A stretch of 64,000 bases of DNA from Actinomadura macra NBRC 14102 (lineage in GTDB: Bacteria; Actinomycetota; Actinomycetes; Streptosporangiales; Streptosporangiaceae): contig NZ_BCQT01000026.1 of the NCBI RefSeq assembly GCF_001552215.1, positions 1 through 64,000 of the forward strand. The letters are read 5' to 3'. The notes beneath the pieces are model-generated. The model was not told the DNA's origin. It saw only the letters and a list, made by a program, of their open reading frames with translations, and did not search any database. Every line of letters starts with the position of its first letter. Position 1 is the first letter of the stretch. Both the position numbers and the translations under genes were made by a program. Of the stretch, positions 56,808 to 64,000 are shown in pieces.

Positions 56808-58211
56808 TCACTGGGTCAGGCGGGCGATGTGGCGCATCTTGTTCATCGCGTCCAGGGCGGCGACCTTGTAGGACTCGGCGAGAGTGGGGTAGTTGAACAC
56901 GGCGTTGACCAGGTAGTCGACGGTGCCGCCGCAGCCCATCACGGTTTGTCCGATGTGGACGAGTTCCGTCGCGCCCGTCCCGAAAACGTGGACGCCGAGG
57001 AGTGAGCGGTCCTCGGGTGAGACCAGGAGCTTGAGCATCCCGTAGGAGTCGCCGATGATCTGGCCGCGGGCCAGTTCGCGGTAGCGGGACACGCCGACCT
57101 CGAACGGCACCTTGGCCTCGGTGAGGGCGTCCTCGGTGCGCCCGACGAAGCTGATCTCCGGGATCGTGTAGATCCCGATCGGCTGGAGCTCGTGGATCTC
57201 CTGGACGGGCTCGCCGCAGGCGTGGTGCGCGGCGAGGCGGCCCTGTTCCATCGAGGTGGCGGCCAGGGACGGGAAGCCGATCACGTCGCCGACCGCGTAG
57301 ATGTGCGGGACCTCGGTGCGGTAGTTCTCGTCCACCTTGATCCGGCCGCGGCGGTCGGCGGCGAGCCCGGCGGCTTCCAGGGACAGTTCGCCGGTCATGC
57401 CCTGCCGGCCGGCCGAGTACATGACGGTGTCGGCGGGGATGCGCTTGCCGCTCTCCAGGACGGTGATCGCGCCGTGCGCCATCCGCTCGACGGAGGCGAC
57501 CGTCTCGCCGAACCGGAAGGTGACGGCGAGGTCACGCAGGTGGTACTTGAGGGCTTCGACGATCTCCAGGTCGCAGAACTCCAGCATCCGCTCGCGGCGC
57601 TCGACGACGGTGACCTTGGTGCCGAGGGCGGCGAACATCGAGGCGTACTCGATGCCGATCACGCCGGCGCCGACGACGACCATGGTCTCCGGGACGCGGT
57701 CCATGTGCAGGATCCCGTCGGAGTCGATGATCGTCCGGTCATCGAACGCGACCGTGTCGGGGCGGGCGGGGGTCGTGCCGGTGGCGACCACGATGTGGTC
57801 GGCGGTGACCTTGCGCTCGCGGTCCGGGCCGCCGGTGACGCCGATGGTGTTCGGGTCCAGGAAGTGGCCCGCTCCCGCGAGGACGGTGACGTGGTTGCGG
57901 GCGAGCTGGCTGCGGATGACGTCGACCTCGCGGCCGATGACGTGCTGGGTGCGCATTCCGAGGTCGGCGACGGTGATCTCGTCCTTGACCCGGTAGCTCT
58001 GCCCGTACAGCTCCCGCTGGCTGAGGCCGGTCAGGTACAGGACGGCCTCACGGAGCGTCTTGGACGGAATCGTCCCGGTATTGATGCAGACGCCGCCGAT
58101 CATCTCGCGGCGGTCGACGATGGCGACGCGCCGGCCGAGCTTGGCGGCGGCGATGGCCGCCCGCTGCCCACCGGGGCCCGACCCGAGCACGAGAAGATCG
58201 AAGTCGTTCAT
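56808..58211 (-). CDS. sthA: Soluble pyridine nucleotide transhydrogenase
   Basis: A 467-residue flavoprotein of the disulfide-reductase fold: FAD motif [21 protein letters not shown], then [20 protein letters not shown], where the second redox cysteine of dihydrolipoyl dehydrogenases is replaced by threonine as in SthA, the NAD motif [20 protein letters not shown] and the C-terminal dimerisation domain. It interconverts NADH and NADPH. The GGGAGG ribosome site is directly adjacent to ATG 58211, an unusually short spacing. Its stop abuts the convergent SsgA-like gene with no gap. Confidence 0.92.
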   Translation of the reverse strand: MNDFDLLVLGSGPGGQRAAIAAAKLGRRVAIVDRREMIGGVCINTGTIPSKTLREAVLYLTGLSQRELYGQSYRVKDEITVADLGMRTQHVIGREVDVIRSQLARNHVTVLAGAGHFLDPNTIGVTGGPDRERKVTADHIVVATGTTPARPDTVAFDDRTIIDSDGILHMDRVPETMVVVGAGVIGIEYASMFAALGTKVTVVERRERMLEFCDLEIVEALKYHLRDLAVTFRFGETVASVERMAHGAITVLESGKRIPADTVMYSAGRQGMTGELSLEAAGLAADRRGRIKVDENYRTEVPHIYAVGDVIGFPSLAATSMEQGRLAAHHACGEPVQEIHELQPIGIYTIPEISFVGRTEDALTEAKVPFEVGVSRYRELARGQIIGDSYGMLKLLVSPEDRSLLGVHVFGTGATELVHIGQTVMGCGGTVDYLVNAVFNYPTLAESYKVAALDAMNKMRHIARLTQ

Positions 58212-58260
58212 CCTCCCAGTCTGGCGGGCCGGCGAGTCCCGTATGAAGCCCTTACGGTGA

Positions 58261-58857
58261 TTAATCCGCGCCGATTCCCGCCAGGAGCGCGTCCATCCCC
58301 GCCTTGATCCGCTCGACCGTCATGCCGCGCGTGCGACGCTGGTGGAGGAAGAGGTTGGCGGCCAGCGGCGCCAGGAGGGCATCGGCCAGGTAGGCGACGT
58401 CGGCGTCCGGGCGGATCTGGGCGAGCAAGATCGCCAGATGGTTCCAGTAGAGGCCGTACGAGCCGTCCCTGAAACGGGCCTCGGGCGGGTCGGACTCGGC
58501 CATCAGCAGGAGGTCCGCCTGGGCGTCGGTGCGGTCGGCCAGGGCGTGCAGGAACGCGCGGACGCGGTCGCGGGGGGCGGCGCCGGGGCCGAGCGGCGGC
58601 GGGCCCTGGATGAAGGCGGCCTGGAACTCGCGCTCGCGGTCGTCGATCACGGCGTAGACGAGGCGGGCCCGGTCGCCGAAGCGCCGGTACACCGTGCCGA
58701 CCCCGACGCCGGCGGCCCGTGCCACCTCGTCCATGGTCACGGCTTCGGCGCCGCGGGTGGCGATCACCTCGGCGGCGGCGCGCAGGATGCGGCGGCGGTT
58801 GAGCGCCGCGTCGGCGCGCTCGGCGGGCGGACGGCCCACGACCGGCAGTTCGCGCAT
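58261..58857 (-). CDS. TetR-family regulator
   Basis: The 198-residue TetR protein has [20 protein letters not shown] and [20 protein letters not shown] (residues 24-70) and a C-terminal domain typical of the group that controls SDR and transporter genes. ATG 58857 has AGAGAGGA four bases upstream; GTG 58875 is an alternative. It is divergent from the SDR/SMR operon, with twin palindromes between them. Confidence 0.87.
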   Translation of the reverse strand: MRELPVVGRPPAERADAALNRRRILRAAAEVIATRGAEAVTMDEVARAAGVGVGTVYRRFGDRARLVYAVIDDREREFQAAFIQGPPPLGPGAAPRDRVRAFLHALADRTDAQADLLLMAESDPPEARFRDGSYGLYWNHLAILLAQIRPDADVAYLADALLAPLAANLFLHQRRTRGMTVERIKAGMDALLAGIGAD

Positions 58858-58900
58858 CCCGTCCTCTCTCCGCACGGTCAGCAGGGTAGCGGACTTGTAT

Positions 58901-58944
58901 CCGGAGAACTCTCCGGTTAACCTCCTTAAACGGAAAGTTTTCCG
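58901..58944. promoter_or_regulatory. Twin operators for the TetR regulator
   Basis: CCGGAGA-AC-TCTCCGG (58901-58916) and CGGAAA-GT-TTTCCG (58931-58944) are perfect dyads with two-base centres, 29 bases apart, sharing the pattern CGGARA-N2-TYTCCG. They cover the gap between the TetR gene and the SDR/SMR operon. Confidence 0.65.
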
Positions 58945-58964
58945 ATTACTTCCTGGAGGTCGGG

Positions 58965-59707
<743 letters not shown>

Positions 59708-59708
<1 letters not shown>

Positions 59709-60025
59709 TGCCCTGGGTGTTCCTGGTCATCGCGGGGCTGATGGAGCTGGTGTGGGCGACCGCCCTCAAGCAGTCGGACGGGCTCACCCGGTTCTGGCCG
59801 GGCGTCGTCGGCCTGTCGGTGTCGTTGCTCAGCGTCGTCGTCCTGTCGGTGGCCCTGCGGGATCTGCCGGTCGGGACGGCCTACGCGGTCTGGGTCGGGC
59901 TCGGCGCGCTCGGTGTGGCGGTCACCGGCATGGTCGCGCTGGGCGAGAGCGTCACCCCGGCCCGTGTGGCCTGCCTGGCCCTCATCCTGATCGGGGTGAT
60001 CGGCCTGCGGGCCGTCGAAGGGTAG
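59708..60025 (+). CDS. Small multidrug resistance (SMR) family transporter
   Basis: A 105-residue four-helix protein of the SugE/EmrE family: WVFLVIAGLMELVWATALKQSDG with the essential glutamate in helix 1, PVGTAYAVWVGLGALGVAVTG in helix 3, and LALILIGVIGLRAVEG at the end. Such proteins work as dimers exporting guanidinium or quaternary-ammonium cations for protons. The TVGTAYAVWVG-like helix 3 with SugE-type spacing favours a guanidinium-like substrate, but this is not certain. Confidence 0.9.
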
Positions 60026-60048
60026 CTCAAAAGGGTATGAAGGGGGAC

Positions 60049-60792
60049 ATGACGACGGAAATGCTGGGGATCGACATCGGCGGGACGGGCATGAAGGGCG
60101 CCACGGTCGACCTGTCGGACGGTGCGTTCACCCGCGAGCGGTTCCGGATCGCGACGCCCCGTCCGGCGGCTCCCGAGCCGGTGGCCGAGGTCGCCGCCAA
60201 GATCGTGGATCATTTCGGCTGGGACGGGCCGGTCGGCATCACGTTCCCGGGCGTGGTGATCGACGGGGTGACGCTGTCTGCGGCGAACGTGTCCAAGCAC
60301 TGGATCGGGCTGGACGCGCAGGCGCTGCTGGCCAAGGCGACCGGATGTCCGGTGACGCTGCTCAACGACGCCGACGCGGCCGGGATCGCGGAGATGCGGC
60401 TCGGTTCCGGGCGGGACCATCCGGGCACGGTCCTGCTGCTCACGCTCGGGACGGGCATCGGCAGCGCCCTGTTCACCGACGGCGTCCTCGTCCCCAACAC
60501 CGAGTTCGGGCATCTGGAGCTGCACGGCAAGGACGCCGAGACGCGCGCCTCCGCCAAGGCGCGCGAGGACCACGGCCTGAGCTGGGAGAAGTGGGCGAAG
60601 CGGCTCAGCGAGTACCTGGCGCATCTGGAGGCGCTGGTCTCCCCGTCGCTGATCATCGTTAGCGGCGGGGTGAGCAAGAAGGCCGACCACTTCCTCCCGC
60701 TGATCAAGGACGTGCGGGCCCCGATCGTCCCGGCGACGCTGGTCAACAACGCCGGTATCGTCGGCGCCGCGCTGGCGGCCGCCGACGGCTGA
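60049..60792 (+). CDS. ppgK: Polyphosphate glucokinase (ROK family)
   Basis: A 247-residue ROK kinase with the phosphate-binding start MLGIDIGGTGMKGATVDLSDG, IGITFPGVVIDG-type strand, LLNDADAAGIAEMRLGSG, and LLLTLGTGIGSALFTDG, then NTEFGHLELHGKDAETRASA, the pattern of actinobacterial PpgK. It phosphorylates glucose with polyphosphate or ATP. ATG 60049 has AAGGGGG close upstream; ATG 60037 is an alternative. It converges with the mannosidase gene across 17 bases. Confidence 0.92.
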   Translation: MTTEMLGIDIGGTGMKGATVDLSDGAFTRERFRIATPRPAAPEPVAEVAAKIVDHFGWDGPVGITFPGVVIDGVTLSAANVSKHWIGLDAQALLAKATGCPVTLLNDADAAGIAEMRLGSGRDHPGTVLLLTLGTGIGSALFTDGVLVPNTEFGHLELHGKDAETRASAKAREDHGLSWEKWAKRLSEYLAHLEALVSPSLIIVSGGVSKKADHFLPLIKDVRAPIVPATLVNNAGIVGAALAAADG

Positions 60793-60809
60793 CCGGAACG
60801 CGTTCCTGC

Positions 60810-63542
60810 TCAGAGCTTGAGCCGGACGGTGGCGATCTCCCAGGGGCGGAGGGCGAGCGTCAGCGTCCCGTCCCGGACGTCCAGCGGCGCGCCGGGGCGT
60901 CCGCGCAGGTCAGCACGGCCGGCCTCGGTGAACGGGCCGCGCAGGACGGCCGTGGCGGGCGCGGGCGTCTGGGCGACCATCCGGACCTCGATCCAGCCGC
61001 CGCGAGCCCGCAGCGAGGTCATGACCACCCCGGCACCGGTGATCGACACACCTTCGCGGGACGGGGGGACGGGCGCATCGGACGGCCCGTACCCGGGCGC
61101 CGCGAGCAGGTCGTGCCGGTACTCCTCGGCGGCGCGGAGGATCTCCTCGCCCGGCCGGTCGCCGTCGTAGGGCAGGACGGCGAGGCCGACCGTCCGCTCG
61201 CCCCGGCACTGGGCCCCCGGAGTCGGGAGCTGCGGGCCCGCGGGCTGGTCGCGGTGGGCGTTGCGGTCGCGGGACAGGTAGCCGACCGAACGCAGCAGGG
61301 TGAGGGCCAGCTCCCGCCCGCCTCCGGTGACCTCGTACTCGGTGACGTGCTCCAGCAGGACGGCGAGGCCGCCCGCCGCGACGAAGCCCGACGCCGGATA
61401 GGTCGGGACGGGCCGTTCCCCGAAACCGCCCTCCGCGGTCAGGCCCCGCTCGACGACCGCGAACTGGCCCTCGGCGAACGACGATCCGGCCAGCCGGGGC
61501 AGCGGCGCGTGCAGCCGGACGCGGTGGTCGTCGCACCGGTTGTCGAAGGTGACGCGCAGCCGCAGGAACGGCTCGCCCGCCCGCAGTTCGGCGCGCGTGA
61601 CGACGGTGATGTCCTCCCCGGCGTCCGACCGGCCCTCGCCGGGGACCGGGCCCCGGACGTCGCCGGACGCGGGCCAGCGGTAGGTCCGGACGATGTCGAG
61701 CGCGGCGACCAGCGGTCCCGACCACACCGGCTGGACAGCGACGGTCAGCGGTGTCTCGACCAGGCGGTCGTCGGCGGGCGGTGCGTGGTTGTAGGAGTCG
61801 CCGAGGTCGCCGCCGTCCACGATCCGGCCGACCCCCTCGACGGCGTGGCCGGCCATGGTGCGCAGGCCGAGAGTGCCGTCGTCGCGCACTTCCACGCGCA
61901 GCAGGCCGTTGTCGAGGGCGGTCGCGCTCGCCTCCACGGGTGGGATGGCCGCGGCGGACGCGGCGGACGCGGCGGGAGCCACCGTGGTCAGCCCCAGCGC
62001 GGGAGCGTCGACGAGCGCGGCGACCGTGCGGCGCGGGTCGGCCACGATCCGGACTCGCCAGTCCCCGTCCGCGTCGCGGAGCGCCGCCCGCACGTCGCCG
62101 ATGTCGAACGGGACGTCCGAGCGGGCCGTCACGTGGAACGTGAGGGTGCGGTCCTCGCGGGAGACCGTCCAGTCGCGGATCTCCTGCCCGAACAGGACGC
62201 GCCCGTAGACCCGCTCCAGCAGGACGGGCAGGTCGGACGCGGGATGCACGGCATCGTCCAGCACGGTCGGCGCGGCGTCGAGAGCCTGGACGGGCACGGG
62301 CCGCCCCTCCCCCGTCACCAGGCCCGGCACGCCGGCCGTGCCGGACGACGGGACGTCCAGCACGGCCAGGCCCCGGCGGGCGTGCGGAGCGGGATTGAAG
62401 ATCAGGTGCGCGCCGAGCGGTGCCGCCGCGGCCCGCTCCGCCGTCACGAGGTCGCAGACGGCGCGCCCGAGTTGCTCCGCTTCGGCCATCCGCGCCGCGA
62501 CCTGCTCGGCGGTCTCGTCGCTGCCGCAGCCGGTGACCGAGTCGTGGCAGCTCACCTCGATGAGGTGCCGCCACGCCAGGTCGAGGAACCGCTGCGCGTC
62601 GCCGGCGTACCAGAGCGCGGCGAGGGGCTCGGCGTACCGCTCGACGAGCCGCTCACCCCGTCCCATCAGCTGCTTCAGCCGCACCCTGGCGGAGATCACG
62701 CCGGGCAGGATGTTGGCGCGGGCATGCGAGCGCAGCTCGCCCCGGACCCGGGTCAGGCCGTCCACGGACGGGTCTTCGCCGGCGAAGTATCCGGCGAGGG
62801 TGTCCAGCCGCATGCCGGGACCGGCGCCGGCGATCCGGTCGGCGAGGTCGGCGGCGGGCGCGGTGTGGTCGGCGCCGTACATCGCCAGCAGCGGCCCGCC
62901 CTCCGGGTACCAGCGGCCCATCGACGCGGCGAACCCGGCGGCGCGGCCGGGCAGCAGCGCCGCGCCGTCCCCGAACTCCTCGAACATCGATGCCGCGTTC
63001 CCGTAGCCGCCCTCGGGGAGGTACTGGGTACGGACCGCCGTCCCGTCCGGCGCCTCCCAGGCGAAGGACCGGGACCGGACGCGGGACGGCACGCCGCGCC
63101 ACACGCACGCGTGCTCCAGCCCCGCCTGCCGGAGGATCTGCGGGGTCTGCGCGCAATGCCCGAACTGGTCGGGCAGGTAGCCGACCATCATCGCCGCGCC
63201 CAGTTCCTCCGCGCGTCGCAGCCCGAGCTCCAGGTTGCGGACGATGTTCTCCCCCGAGCACAGGAACTCGTCGTGCAGGATCTGCCAGGGCCCCACGGCG
63301 AGCCGGCCGTCGCGGACGAGCTCGGCGATCTCCTCGCGCCGTTCCGGGCGGATCTCCAGGTAGTCGTCCACCGCCGCCATCTGGCCGTCCAAAGTGAACC
63401 GCCAGCGCGGGTCGGCCGCCATCCGGTCCACGACGCCATCGAGCAGCGACACCAGCCGGAGGCGGAACCGCTGGAACGGCAGGTACCACTCGCGGTCCCA
63501 GTGGGTGTGGGGAACCACGACGATCGGGCCGGGCTCGCTCAT
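60810..63542 (-). CDS. Alpha-mannosidase, glycoside hydrolase family 38
   Basis: The 910-residue enzyme starts with the GH38 zinc site VVPHTHWDREWYLPFQRFR. YLPDQFGHCAQ near residue 125 carries the nucleophile aspartate, and MYGADHTAP another zinc-ligand region. The middle helical domain and the C-terminal beta domains (residues 500-910) complete the family. It hydrolyses alpha-mannosides. ATG 63542 has GAAGGAG upstream. It lies 36 bases after the partial PHP-type gene on the same strand, probably one operon for mannoside use. Confidence 0.9.
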   Translation of the reverse strand: MSEPGPIVVVPHTHWDREWYLPFQRFRLRLVSLLDGVVDRMAADPRWRFTLDGQMAAVDDYLEIRPERREEIAELVRDGRLAVGPWQILHDEFLCSGENIVRNLELGLRRAEELGAAMMVGYLPDQFGHCAQTPQILRQAGLEHACVWRGVPSRVRSRSFAWEAPDGTAVRTQYLPEGGYGNAASMFEEFGDGAALLPGRAAGFAASMGRWYPEGGPLLAMYGADHTAPAADLADRIAGAGPGMRLDTLAGYFAGEDPSVDGLTRVRGELRSHARANILPGVISARVRLKQLMGRGERLVERYAEPLAALWYAGDAQRFLDLAWRHLIEVSCHDSVTGCGSDETAEQVAARMAEAEQLGRAVCDLVTAERAAAAPLGAHLIFNPAPHARRGLAVLDVPSSGTAGVPGLVTGEGRPVPVQALDAAPTVLDDAVHPASDLPVLLERVYGRVLFGQEIRDWTVSREDRTLTFHVTARSDVPFDIGDVRAALRDADGDWRVRIVADPRRTVAALVDAPALGLTTVAPAASAASAAAIPPVEASATALDNGLLRVEVRDDGTLGLRTMAGHAVEGVGRIVDGGDLGDSYNHAPPADDRLVETPLTVAVQPVWSGPLVAALDIVRTYRWPASGDVRGPVPGEGRSDAGEDITVVTRAELRAGEPFLRLRVTFDNRCDDHRVRLHAPLPRLAGSSFAEGQFAVVERGLTAEGGFGERPVPTYPASGFVAAGGLAVLLEHVTEYEVTGGGRELALTLLRSVGYLSRDRNAHRDQPAGPQLPTPGAQCRGERTVGLAVLPYDGDRPGEEILRAAEEYRHDLLAAPGYGPSDAPVPPSREGVSITGAGVVMTSLRARGGWIEVRMVAQTPAPATAVLRGPFTEAGRADLRGRPGAPLDVRDGTLTLALRPWEIATVRLKL

Positions 63543-63578
63543 CGGCGCTCCTTCATCGGCGCTGCTGGTGTCGCTCCC

Positions 63579-64000
63579 TCATCCGCACAGCGCGATCACC
63601 TCGTTGGCGGCGGACTCCAGACGGTGCATGCCCGGGCCGTCCGCCGGTATCCGGACACGGTCACCGCGGACGGCCAGGCGCCGCCCGTCGGGCCGGACCA
63701 GCACGGTCCCGTCCGCGCCGACCGCGATCAGGTCGTCCTCCACGCGCAGCAGGACGGGTGCGCCCGGGTCGGCCGAGACGGACGTGCGGCCCGCCGCGAG
63801 TGCGCCGAGCACATCCCCTTCATCAGCGAGGACCCACGTGGTGGGCTCGCCGAGTGTCTTGTGCTGCGCGGGGTCGTGGAAGTCGCTGCCGCCGAGCGGG
63901 ATGGCGCCGCCCGGCAGCCACAGGTCCGTCCAGGCCAGCGGGGCGCCCCACGTCCGATCCCACCAGGACGAGTGCCAGATCTCCACGAAGGGCGTCCGGT
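63579..64000 (-). CDS. CehA/McbA-type PHP-domain metallohydrolase, partial
   Basis: Only the C-terminal 140 residues are in the window; the frame is open to its edge. FVEIWHSSWWDRTWGAPLAW, then LGGSDFHDPAQHKTLGEPTT carries the Ser-Asp-Phe-His metal motif of PHP-domain proteins. A small beta domain follows (DPGAPVLLRVEDDLIAVGAD) and ends near EVIALCG. CehA/McbA-like proteins hydrolyse phosphoesters or carbamates, and similar proteins often neighbour GH38 genes. The N-terminal part needed for assignment is outside the window. Confidence 0.75.
   Translation of the reverse strand, partial: RTPFVEIWHSSWWDRTWGAPLAWTDLWLPGGAIPLGGSDFHDPAQHKTLGEPTTWVLADEGDVLGALAAGRTSVSADPGAPVLLRVEDDLIAVGADGTVLVRPDGRRLAVRGDRVRIPADGPGMHRLESAANEVIALCG

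Overview
The window is high-GC DNA from a filamentous, sporulating actinomycete, most likely of the Thermomonosporaceae/Streptosporangiales type (Actinomadura-like). This rests on the gene content: an SsgA-family sporulation protein, an XRE/DUF397 pair, a mycothiol-dependent MDMPI-type protein, an F420/FMN luciferase-like oxidoreductase, polyphosphate glucokinase, a Pgl/BREX-2 fragment, many GTG starts and many ATGA/GTGA gene overlaps. No rRNA, CRISPR array or intact insertion sequence was seen. There is one tRNA, tRNA-Val(CAC).

Layout. 0.2-9.3 kb holds scattered metabolic genes: a broken patatin, an MDMPI protein, a phosphoesterase, a rhodanese, a Gfo/Idh/MocA oxidoreductase, an epoxide hydrolase divergent from a WYL regulator, a NarK-like transporter and a membrane protein of unknown function. 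9.7-24.9 kb is a catabolic island. A PucR-type regulator faces a nine-gene minus-strand operon: acyl-CoA dehydrogenase, CoA ligase, two MaoC-type half hydratases, 2-oxoacid dehydrogenase E1 alpha and beta, a lone lipoyl domain, MmgE/PrpD and a zinc alcohol dehydrogenase. Most of these genes overlap by 4 nt. An amidase, a luciferase-like oxidoreductase, an MHS-type symporter and a TetR regulator lie on the other side. Three copies of one near-perfect palindrome tie the island together as a probable regulon. It looks able to import an acid or amide, hydrolyse it, activate it to a CoA ester, oxidise and hydrate it, and finish through a 2-oxoacid dehydrogenase step that lacks its own E2 and E3.

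25.3-31.1 kb holds an alpha/beta hydrolase, a secreted RTX-like calcium-binding protein, a secreted cupin, a SnoaL-like protein, a Fur-family regulator and a decayed stretch. 31.7-36.2 kb is a three-gene cassette for a cysteine tryptophylquinone (LodA/GoxA-type) oxidase: a VioB-type ferritin-like protein, the oxidase with Cys and Trp 65 residues apart, and a LodB-type flavoprotein. 36.5-38.8 kb is an XRE/DUF397 module with an expanded DUF397 protein. 38.85-42 kb is a genomic scar with 3' fragments of pglX (BREX-2) and asnB, a headless luxR, and a SnoaL/TetR pair.

42-46.4 kb is one minus-strand operon: an internally deleted lipoprotein hydrolase, an ECF sigma factor, a zf-HC2 anti-sigma-like membrane protein, and an ABC transporter. 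The sigma/anti-sigma junction is built from 17-bp repeats that form a relay of six-residue minicistrons. 46.7-48.3 kb is an ArsR/AHSA1/dihydrofolate-reductase-like operon that appears leaderless. 48.4-52 kb is an amidase-TetR-DHA2 exporter operon. Divergent from it is a Rieske oxygenase operon with a 66-residue gene coupled on both sides (52.2-55.2 kb). The end of the window carries tRNA-Val, a PGPGW membrane protein, ssgA-like, sthA, a TetR/SDR/SMR unit with twin operators, ppgK, a GH38 alpha-mannosidase and a partial PHP-type hydrolase.

All functions are read from motifs by eye; no database search was run.
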